64,000 bases of DNA, from contig NZ_CP146606.1 in assembly GCF_032842945.2 (NCBI RefSeq), positions 1,864,501-1,928,500 of the forward strand. Direction: 5' to 3'. This DNA comes from Roseovarius sp. W115 (lineage in GTDB: Bacteria; Pseudomonadota; Alphaproteobacteria; Rhodobacterales; Rhodobacteraceae). A model generated the notes under the pieces. That model was not told the DNA's origin and ran no database searches. It saw only the letters and a list, made by a program, of their open reading frames with translations. Positions 20,309-27,317 of the stretch are shown piece by piece. Each line of letters begins with the position of its first letter. Positions within the stretch are counted from its first letter, which is position 1. The position numbers and the translations under genes were made by a program.

Positions 20309-21175
20309 TTAGTTTGCTGAAGCCGCCCAATCCCAATACATGTCGCGCACCCTGCGCGTGACAGGGCCGATTTGGTAGTTGGTGTCATCAAAGGCCGTGA
20401 CCGGCGTGACCTTCATCATGTTGCCGGACAGGAAGATTTCGTCAGCGTCGTGGAAGTCTTCAAACGACATGATGTTTTCATGCACCGTCACACCGTCGGC
20501 CCGCAGGTTTTCGATGTGGCGTGCACGGGTGATCCCGGCAAGGAATGTGCCGTTGGGAACGGGCGTGAAGACCTCGCCATCCTTAACAGCAAAGACATTC
20601 GCTGTGGCCGTTTCCGCTACATTACCAAGCGCGTCGGCGACGAGCGCATTGGTAAAGCCCTTAGCCTTCGCCTCTGCCAGCATGCGGGCGTTATTGGGGT
20701 AGAGGCACGCCGCCTTGGCATTGACCACGGCATCCTCCAGCACTGGTCGGCGGAAACGAGTTTTTGTCAGCGTCGCCGACATCTCTGGCGTGGCCATGGG
20801 AATTTCTTCCAGGCAGATGGCAAAGCCCGTCGCGCCGCCTTCTTTGGGGACAATGGCCGACATGCCACCTTCAATAGCCCAGTACATGGGACGAATATAA
20901 ACGGCAGCGTCGGGGGCGTAGAATTTCAGGCCTTCCTTTACGATCTCAACCATCTCATCCGGGCTGACCGTTGGGCTGACCATCATCGCTTCGGCCGAGG
21001 CGTTTACCCGTGCGCAGTGCTTGTCGAGATCAGGTGTCAGACCATTGGCCAGACGCGCGCCGTCAAACACATTGCTGCCCAACCACATGCCATGGTCCGC
21101 AGCACGCATCAACGGCACGTCGCCCTTATGCCATGTGCCGTCATAATAGGTGTGGATGTTGGTGCCGGTTGCCAT
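20309..21175 (-). CDS. ilvE: branched-chain amino acid aminotransferase (class IV)
   Basis: 288 residues. Class-IV PLP fold; the PLP lysine is probably K154 in VVNAKAACLYPNNARMLAEA, and GNVAETATANVFAVKDGEVF then GTFLAGITRARHI form the cofactor and substrate region. It transfers amino groups between branched-chain amino acids and 2-oxoglutarate. D-amino-acid transaminase or aminodeoxychorismate lyase share the fold, but the motifs favour IlvE. Its Shine-Dalgarno GGGAGGCG is buried in a strong hairpin (21179-21221). Confidence 0.88.
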   Translation of the reverse strand: MATGTNIHTYYDGTWHKGDVPLMRAADHGMWLGSNVFDGARLANGLTPDLDKHCARVNASAEAMMVSPTVSPDEMVEIVKEGLKFYAPDAAVYIRPMYWAIEGGMSAIVPKEGGATGFAICLEEIPMATPEMSATLTKTRFRRPVLEDAVVNAKAACLYPNNARMLAEAKAKGFTNALVADALGNVAETATANVFAVKDGEVFTPVPNGTFLAGITRARHIENLRADGVTVHENIMSFEDFHDADEIFLSGNMMKVTPVTAFDDTNYQIGPVTRRVRDMYWDWAASAN

Positions 21176-21178
21176 GAT

Positions 21179-21221
21179 CGCCTCCCTTTGCGCGCCACCC
21201 TAGGGCGTGCTTCGGGAGGCG
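21179..21221 (-). promoter_or_regulatory. hairpin sequestering the aminotransferase ribosome-binding site
   Basis: In the mRNA, CGCCUCCC (21221-21214) pairs perfectly with GGGAGGCG (21186-21179). A second stem GCACGCC/GGCGCGC (21210-21204 with 21196-21190, one A.C mismatch) lies inside, separated by GAA/AAA internal loops and capped by a 7-nt loop. The 3' arm is the Shine-Dalgarno, and the ATG follows three bases later. The fold would hide the site unless it is opened. It begins 11 bp after the upstream VOC gene and lacks a U run, so it is not an intrinsic terminator. Confidence 0.6.
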
Positions 21222-21231
21222 TCCAGAGCGA

Positions 21232-21717
21232 TCAAACAGCCTCTGCCAAAAGGGCTTCGATATCCAGCCGCGCATTGACCATAGCAAGCCTGCCATCGGT
21301 GTCGCGGGGCCATTCGGGCTCGGGTTTATCACGATAAAGCTCGACGCCGTTTCCATCAGGATCGGAGATGTAGACTGCTTCACTTACACCGTGATCCGCA
21401 GATCCTTCGATGGTAATACCCGCTTCGACCACTTGCTTTAGCGCTGTCGCGAGAGACGCGCGGTCTGGGTATAGAAAGGCGGTATGATAAAGCCCGGTGT
21501 GGCCCTTGGGCGGGGGTGTGCCACCTGCGGATTCCCAGGTGTTGAGGCCGATATGATGATGATATCCGCCCGCCGAGAGGAAGGCCGCGCCAGAGCTCAT
21601 GCGTTGCTGAAGCTCAAAACCAAGAATGCCGGAGTAAAATCCAATCGCGCGGTCGAGGTCGGCGACTTTGAGGTGCACATGACCGATGCTGGTTTGAGGG
21701 TGCGTGACATGGGACAT
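21232..21717 (-). CDS. VOC-family ring-cleavage-dioxygenase-like protein
   Basis: 161 residues from ATG 21717. IGHVHLKVADLDRAIGFYSG has the first metal His, YHHHIGLNTWESAGG a second, and VYISDPDGNGVELYRDKP the terminal Glu, matching small glyoxalase/catechol-2,3-dioxygenase-like proteins. The metal-dependent reaction is unknown. The in-frame start at 21810 adds a tail unlike the family. On the same strand as the aminotransferase, 56 bp upstream of it. Confidence 0.86.
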   Translation of the reverse strand: MSHVTHPQTSIGHVHLKVADLDRAIGFYSGILGFELQQRMSSGAAFLSAGGYHHHIGLNTWESAGGTPPPKGHTGLYHTAFLYPDRASLATALKQVVEAGITIEGSADHGVSEAVYISDPDGNGVELYRDKPEPEWPRDTDGRLAMVNARLDIEALLAEAV

Positions 21718-21819
21718 GAGAGGCTCCTTGTTTTGCGTGCACTCAATTTGGCGTAGCGGGTGCCTCTGTGCAATTCGGCAAAGTTTCTCAGGATGTGTGT
21801 GTAGATGCACAGCTGAGGA

Positions 21820-22377
21820 TCAGCTATTTGCCCATTTTATCGAGCACCCCATAGACGCGATCTGATCTTCTGGCCCGCGCCCGGTCTCAGCGACCTGTTT
21901 CATGGCCTCATAGAGGTCCCGGCGCAGGTTGGTTGGACCGGGCTGTGCGCGCGAGGCATCCAAACGTCCGCGATACTGCAGACCCAGCTTTGCGTTGAAG
22001 CCAAAAAAGTCAGGCGTGCAGGCCGCGTCATAGGATCGGGCAACGGACTGGTCCGAATCATGCAAGTAGGGAAAGGGAAGCGCGTAGTCCTGCGCCAGAC
22101 GCTGCATGTTGTCAAAACTGTCTGCTGGATAGCTCACGGCATCATTTGAGCAAATCGCAGCCACGCCGATGCCAAGCTTTTGCAAGTCGCGCGCATCGCG
22201 GATGATGCGGTCCAGAATGGCCAGGACGAATGGACAGTGGTTGCAGATGAACATGACCAAGGTGCCGTTCTCGCCAGCAATGCTGTCAAGAGAATGCATC
22301 TGGCCGTCTGTGCCCGGCAGCGCGAAGTTTGGCGCGGGCCAGTCAAAATCACATACCGGGGGCATCATAGCGACCAT
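21820..22377 (-). CDS. thioredoxin-like / peroxiredoxin-like redox protein
   Basis: 185 residues. Thioredoxin-fold protein of the AhpC/TSA-like 'thioredoxin family' with active site C45-N-H-C48 in VMFICNHCPFV and CTPDFFGFNAKLGLQYRGRLD further on. It probably acts as a cytosolic thiol oxidoreductase or peroxidase. Its ATG overlaps the last base of the trpS stop codon (TGATG), so it is translationally coupled to trpS. Confidence 0.87.
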   Translation of the reverse strand: MVAMMPPVCDFDWPAPNFALPGTDGQMHSLDSIAGENGTLVMFICNHCPFVLAILDRIIRDARDLQKLGIGVAAICSNDAVSYPADSFDNMQRLAQDYALPFPYLHDSDQSVARSYDAACTPDFFGFNAKLGLQYRGRLDASRAQPGPTNLRRDLYEAMKQVAETGRGPEDQIASMGCSIKWANS

Positions 22378-23402
22378 CAGGTTTTCGCTCCGACCATACC
22401 GACGATCTCGTATGTTTTTTGCAGAATGGGTGTCGCAATGGCGCGGGCGCGCTCGGCCCCATCGTCGAGAATTTTGTCGATCTCGGTGGTATCCTGCATC
22501 AGGCGCGCCATCTCGGTGGAAATAGGCGCAAGTTTGTCCACGGCCAGATCGGCTAGCATGGGCTTGAATGTGCCAAATTGCTGCCCACCGACGTCGCGCA
22601 TCACGTCGTCGACGCTTTGCTCAGAAAGCGCGGCGTAGATGTTCACCAGATTGCGCGCCTCAGGGCGCTCTTCGAGACCTTTTGCCTCAGAAGGCAGCGG
22701 TTCGGGGTCTGTCTTGGCCTTGCGGATTTTCTTGGCAATCGCGTCGGCATCATCCGTGAGGTTGATGCGGCTCATGTCCGACGGATCGGATTTTGACATC
22801 TTCTTGGACCCGTCACGCAGGCTCATGACACGGGTGGCTGCCCCTTCGATCACAGGTTCAGTGATTGGGAAGAATTCAACGCCGAAGTCATTGTTGAATT
22901 TGATCGCGATGTCACGCGTGAGCTCAAGATGTTGCTTTTGATCCTCGCCCACAGGCACATGGGTTGCGTGATAGGCAAGGATATCGGCGGCCATCAACGC
23001 CGGATAGGCAAAGAGACCAAGCGAGGCGTTTTGCGCATTCTTGCCCGCTTTGTCCTTGAACTGCGTCATGCGCTGCATCCAGCCCATGCGCGCCACACAA
23101 TTGAAGATCCAGGCCAGTTGTGTGTGCTCGGGCACCTGGCTTTGATTGAAGAGAACGGACTGCTTAGGATCGAGACCCGACGCGATGAATCCCGCGCAAA
23201 GCTCTCGCGTGGCATGGCGTAGCTTGTCCGGGTCTTGCCAGACGGTGATGGCGTGCAGATCGACCATGCAATAGATCGTCTCAAACTCTGATCCCTGCAT
23301 TTCAACAAAGCGCTTCATCGCGCCCAGGTAATTGCCAAGCGTCAGGCCGCCCGAAGGCTGGATGCCTGAGAAAACACGGGGTGTGTGGACCACCTCGGTC
23401 AT
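22377..23402 (-). CDS. trpS: tryptophanyl-tRNA synthetase
   Basis: 341 residues. Class I synthetase: the HIGH-equivalent is in [20 protein letters not shown] and the KMSKS loop is [13 protein letters not shown]. It charges tRNA-Trp. The trpS-murJ-glnD neighbourhood is common in Rhodobacterales; here two extra genes lie between murJ and glnD. Divergent from the pseudo-rhomboid gene. No leader peptide or T-box-like structure is apparent in the 72-bp upstream gap. Confidence 0.97.
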   Translation of the reverse strand: MTEVVHTPRVFSGIQPSGGLTLGNYLGAMKRFVEMQGSEFETIYCMVDLHAITVWQDPDKLRHATRELCAGFIASGLDPKQSVLFNQSQVPEHTQLAWIFNCVARMGWMQRMTQFKDKAGKNAQNASLGLFAYPALMAADILAYHATHVPVGEDQKQHLELTRDIAIKFNNDFGVEFFPITEPVIEGAATRVMSLRDGSKKMSKSDPSDMSRINLTDDADAIAKKIRKAKTDPEPLPSEAKGLEERPEARNLVNIYAALSEQSVDDVMRDVGGQQFGTFKPMLADLAVDKLAPISTEMARLMQDTTEIDKILDDGAERARAIATPILQKTYEIVGMVGAKT

Positions 23403-23474
23403 GGGTCTCTCCGTCTGGATTTCTGTGCCTGCCTCGCTTACTTGTGCGCTTAGGTGCCGTCAAGGAGAGCTGCT

Positions 23475-24161
23475 ATGTCCGAGTTTCGCGAACCCAGCCC
23501 GGTGAATTCGGTTCCTCCGTTGATCCTGGCCATTGCGCTTTTGATCATGGGTATCGAAGTTGTTTTCCAGATGGGCAATCGTGGGATGCTTGGTGGGCCA
23601 GAGGCGATTGGTTGGCGATTGGAAGCCATCCGAGACTATGCGTTTTCCAACCGTGGTCTTGCCTGGATGTTGGAGACTGGTGAATTGCGCTTTGATTTCA
23701 TGAAGCGCTTTGTCACCTATCCGTTCTTGCATGGCACATTGATGCAGGCGCTTTTTGCGGCGGTGATGACGCTCGCGCTGGGCAAATTCGTAGGGGAACG
23801 CATGGCGCAGTGGGCGGTGTTCGTGCTGTTTTTTGCCTCCGCGGTGGGTGGCGCGCTCATCTATGGTTTGTTCTTGCCCGAAGGCCCTGGGCTGATTGGT
23901 GCATTTCCCGGTGTCTACGGGCTGATCGGAGGGTTTACGTACCTGATCTGGCTCCGACTGGGTCAATTGGGTGAAAACCAAACACGTGCCTTTTCAATGA
24001 TTGGCTTCCTCATGGGAATTCAACTCATTTTTGGCGTGATGTACGGCTCAGACAGTCGTTGGCTGGCCGATGTGGCAGGGTTCGGGATAGGGTTCTTTTT
24101 GTCCATTGTTCTTGTGCCAGGTGGGTTTCGCAATCTGCAAGACAAGCTGCGCCAGCGATAG
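23475..24161 (+). CDS. rhomboid-family membrane protein lacking catalytic residues
   Basis: 228 residues with about six membrane segments in rhomboid order. The structural His86 region (TYPFLHGTLMQALF) is present. The GxSG serine site reads IGAFPGVYGLIGGF, with Phe144 where the catalytic Ser is expected. The last helix, SRWLADVAGFGIGFF, has Asp189 where rhomboids have the catalytic His. It is therefore probably a non-proteolytic pseudo-rhomboid that might bind membrane clients. Start at 23475 follows AAGGAGAGC. Convergent with murJ (one base between). Confidence 0.82.
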   Translation: MSEFREPSPVNSVPPLILAIALLIMGIEVVFQMGNRGMLGGPEAIGWRLEAIRDYAFSNRGLAWMLETGELRFDFMKRFVTYPFLHGTLMQALFAAVMTLALGKFVGERMAQWAVFVLFFASAVGGALIYGLFLPEGPGLIGAFPGVYGLIGGFTYLIWLRLGQLGENQTRAFSMIGFLMGIQLIFGVMYGSDSRWLADVAGFGIGFFLSIVLVPGGFRNLQDKLRQR

Positions 24162-24162
24162 A

Positions 24163-25704
24163 TCACCTGCGACGCAGGGTTTCGCGCAACTCGGACATGC
24201 TGAATGCGCCCAAGAGGCGGCCTGCCAAAAAGTAGCTGAAAACGCCAACGCCGATCAAAAACAAGAGTGCTAACCAGCGCCATCCGCCCAGCGCAAAGAA
24301 AGGTGTTAAAGACACCCCAACTGTCCACAATACTGCACCCATAGCGGCCGAGGCGACAATGATGCGCCAAATTCTTTTTCGAAAACGTGTATCAAAGCGT
24401 GCGACTTCTCCAAACTGCCGCGCGCCCAAGTGTAAGAGAAGAACCATAATCCAGGCCGCAACAGTTGTTGCAATCGCGGCGGCCACCCAACCAATGTAGA
24501 AAGACAGCCCGACAGCAAGCACCGCATTCACCACCATGGCAACAACCGCGTAGTGGAATGGTCTGCGAGTGTCTTCTCTGGCGAAGAAAAGTGGTTGTTG
24601 AATTTTCTGCATGACAAAGGCCGGAAGCCCAAGGCCATATATCGCCACGGCTGTGGCCGTAGCCGCGGTGTCGTCGGTCCCGAAGGCACCGCGCTCAAAC
24701 AAAACCGAGACAAGCGGCAAAGGAACAATCATCAAAGCCACAGAAGCTGGGATGGTTAGCGCCAATGAAAGCTCTCCGGCGCGAGAATAGGCTCCACGCG
24801 CTCCGTCTTGATCATCGGCCTGCAGTCGCCGCGCAAGGTCGGGGAGCAGGACGATACCGACAGCGATGCCAACCACGCCCAATGGGAGCTGATAGAGACG
24901 GTCCGCAGCGTATAGCCAACTCACTGCTTTCTCGGTGTTTGATGCTACAAGCTGACCCACCAACAGGTTGATTTGAACAACACCGCCCGCCAAAGCCGCG
25001 GGCACCGCAACACGCACAAGCTGCGCCATCTCAGGTGTCCACCTTGGGCGTTGAGGTCTGATCCGAAGGCCAGCCCGGTCAGTAGCGTGCCAGACCAATG
25101 CAAGCTGCGCTACACCTGCAAACGGAATTGCCCAGATCAAAGCGTCTGCAACTTTGCCTCCCATGAACCAGGCGAAAGACATGGCCGCAATGAGCATTAC
25201 GTTGAGAAGAACCGGAGCTGCTGCAGCAGCGGCGAAACGGCCTGAGGCGTTCAATACTCCCGATAGCAAGGCGGCCAGCGATATAAAGAAGATATAGGGA
25301 AATGTGATGCGCGCAAAATCCACGGTGATGTCAAAACGCGCATCACCGTAGAACCCTTCGGCTGTTGCGTAGACAAGAGCAGGCATAAACACCATCGCCA
25401 ACCCGGTGAGTGCCAAAAGAACCAGGCTTAGGCCAGACAGTGCAAGACTTGCAAAACCGGTGGCGTCCTCGCCCCCTTCCAGACGTTTTGCAAACATTGG
25501 CACAAAGGCCGCGTTAAAAGCCCCCTCGGCAAAGAAACGGCGGAACATGTTAGGTAGACGAAACGCGGCGACATAAGCGTCCATCAGAACGCCGGGCCCT
25601 AACAAATTGGCAATGATGACGTCTCGTACGAAACCCAAGAGCCGACTGAGCATTGTCCAACCACCCACGGTCAATATGCCGGAGAGAAGGCGGATGGGTT
25701 TCAT
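24163..25704 (-). CDS. murJ: lipid II flippase MurJ
   Basis: 513 residues from ATG 25704, with about 14 transmembrane helices. The family signature is in SRLLGFVRDVIIANLLGPG and RLPNMFRRFFAEGAFNAAFV. It moves lipid II across the inner membrane for peptidoglycan synthesis. An upstream in-frame start would add 28 non-conserved residues. On the same strand as glnD and trpS. Confidence 0.96.
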   Translation of the reverse strand: MKPIRLLSGILTVGGWTMLSRLLGFVRDVIIANLLGPGVLMDAYVAAFRLPNMFRRFFAEGAFNAAFVPMFAKRLEGGEDATGFASLALSGLSLVLLALTGLAMVFMPALVYATAEGFYGDARFDITVDFARITFPYIFFISLAALLSGVLNASGRFAAAAAAPVLLNVMLIAAMSFAWFMGGKVADALIWAIPFAGVAQLALVWHATDRAGLRIRPQRPRWTPEMAQLVRVAVPAALAGGVVQINLLVGQLVASNTEKAVSWLYAADRLYQLPLGVVGIAVGIVLLPDLARRLQADDQDGARGAYSRAGELSLALTIPASVALMIVPLPLVSVLFERGAFGTDDTAATATAVAIYGLGLPAFVMQKIQQPLFFAREDTRRPFHYAVVAMVVNAVLAVGLSFYIGWVAAAIATTVAAWIMVLLLHLGARQFGEVARFDTRFRKRIWRIIVASAAMGAVLWTVGVSLTPFFALGGWRWLALLFLIGVGVFSYFLAGRLLGAFSMSELRETLRRR

Positions 25705-25859
25705 GCGGATGCCTGCGTTCAGCTTACTTACCCGAGGAGTAGCCGATAGACCGTGTATGGGAAAGAGGGCGCGGACGAGACATATCAAACTTGTGCTCTG
25801 ACCCGCCCTCTCTGATCAAAGTCATGGCAAAACGGCCTTTGTTCAAGCTGATCCTAATT

Positions 25860-26108
25860 TCAGCTATCTTGTTGCCGAATGCCCTCGGCACGGCACACGT
25901 CATCGGCCTCACGCACAGACATGTTGTCTGGCCGGTCAATAGCGCGATCCCATAACACACGCTCTTTAGTGTAGAGCTGGCATGTGACGATGCCTTTTGC
26001 GGTTTTCACCTGCACTGGTGTGGTTTCAAAGTTCCGAGGATCGACAGAGCATCCTGCCAAAACTATGGCTGAAATGCTGCCAAGCGCCGCTGTCTTAAAC
26101 AAAGCCAT
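25860..26108 (-). CDS. small hypothetical lipoprotein
   Basis: 82 residues from ATG 26108. ALFKTAALGSISAIVLAGCS is a lipoprotein signal with lipobox LAGC (Cys20). The mature part (TPVQVKTAKGIVTCQLYTKE, then DDVCRAEGIRQ) has two further Cys that could form a disulfide. No family recognised. It lies between murJ and a divergent phosphoesterase-like gene; 26109-26369 upstream is AT-rich and shows no gene. Confidence 0.65.
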   Translation of the reverse strand: MALFKTAALGSISAIVLAGCSVDPRNFETTPVQVKTAKGIVTCQLYTKERVLWDRAIDRPDNMSVREADDVCRAEGIRQQDS

Positions 26109-26369
26109 ATCTGCTGTTTCCTTTTGCACTTAAAACGAACGGGTCCCGATTGTGTAATGCCGCGAGACGAATTCTGGTTACGGTTTGCTATCTTTCGGGG
26201 CAATATGCTGTGTCTAGACTGTTGAAATCTAGCGGGAATTTGAGCAAAAATTCACCGTCAACGCGGCGTTTCGCCAATTATTGAACTCTGGTGATGGAGC
26301 CTACAGACATTATTGTTAAAATTTCACAAACGACGCGTAGCGTTGCGACACGATAGATTCGAGGGAAAC

Positions 26370-27314
26370 ATGCGCTTAGCAATCCTTGCTTTGTTGATTT
26401 GCATGACTGGAAGCGGAGCATTTTCAGAAGATGGAAAAAGTCTTCGATTGATTGCTTTGGGCGACATGCCGTATGGACCGCCTGCAGAGGTCTATCCGCC
26501 CTATGAGACGTTGATAGAAGAGATAAACGCTCGGTCGCCTGAATTGGTTTTCCATGTCGGTGATACAAAGTCAGGAAGGGATGATTGCACCGACCAGCTT
26601 CTCATAGAACAGCTGGATTATCTTCAGAGTATTGAAGCGCCAGTTCTATACACACCGGGGGACAATGAGTGGACGGATTGCCACCGTGGCGCGGAGCCAT
26701 GGGCGGATCCTCTGGATCGCTTGAATTTTATTCGAGACCTGTACTTTTCTGCGCCTGAGCAAAGCTTTGGGCGCGCACCTGTGTTGCTCGAACATCAAGG
26801 TGAAGCCGGATATCCAGAGAATGCGCGGTATCAGTCGCGTGGGATTGGATTCATTACCGCCCATGTGGTGGGATCCAACAACAATTTTGAAAGTCGCAGC
26901 CTGGAAAACGTCGAAGAGTATTTTGCGCGTAGCCGTGCAAGTGCCGAATGGCTGACTCAGAGTTTTGAGGCCTTTTCTAATCTTGAGGTCATGGTTGTGG
27001 CCATTCACGCCGACATATTCGAATTTGATTTCAATGAATTTGGCCGGGAACGTTGGTTGCGGCATTCGGGCTTTCACGAGTTTGGCAATGCGTTCAAGGC
27101 TGTTGCTCAGAGCTTCGGAAAACCGGTTCTGCTTGTTTTTGGTGATAGCCACCGGCACGTGATTTTCCGGCCATTTCCAAACGATGCACCCAATGTTCAT
27201 GCGATGGAGGTGTACGGCGCCCGCGACATGCATGCTGTTGAGGTTGTCATCAGCCCGGGCGCATCGCAGCCATTTGTATTTGAAACTGTTTGGAATCCTG
27301 CGTTTCCGCAATAG
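26370..27314 (+). CDS. secreted calcineurin-like metallophosphoesterase
   Basis: 314 residues from ATG 26370 (GAGGGAAAC upstream). A signal peptide (RLAILALLICMTGSGAFS) is followed by metallophosphoesterase motifs: LIALGDMPYG, VFHVGDTKSGRDDC, YTPGDNEWTDC, VVAIHAD and VFGDSHRHVI, which supply the usual Asp/Asn/His ligands of a two-metal centre. It is a periplasmic phosphoesterase of unknown substrate. More AT-rich than its neighbours and opposite in strand to glnD and murJ, suggesting insertion into that block. Confidence 0.82.
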   Translation: MRLAILALLICMTGSGAFSEDGKSLRLIALGDMPYGPPAEVYPPYETLIEEINARSPELVFHVGDTKSGRDDCTDQLLIEQLDYLQSIEAPVLYTPGDNEWTDCHRGAEPWADPLDRLNFIRDLYFSAPEQSFGRAPVLLEHQGEAGYPENARYQSRGIGFITAHVVGSNNNFESRSLENVEEYFARSRASAEWLTQSFEAFSNLEVMVVAIHADIFEFDFNEFGRERWLRHSGFHEFGNAFKAVAQSFGKPVLLVFGDSHRHVIFRPFPNDAPNVHAMEVYGARDMHAVEVVISPGASQPFVFETVWNPAFPQ

Positions 27315-27317
27315 CGC

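Noticed and set aside
26109..26369. Possible RNA gene in the 260-bp gap before the phosphoesterase
   Set aside because: No tRNA-like cloverleaf, conserved motif or terminator hairpin could be recognised; treated as an AT-rich promoter region.
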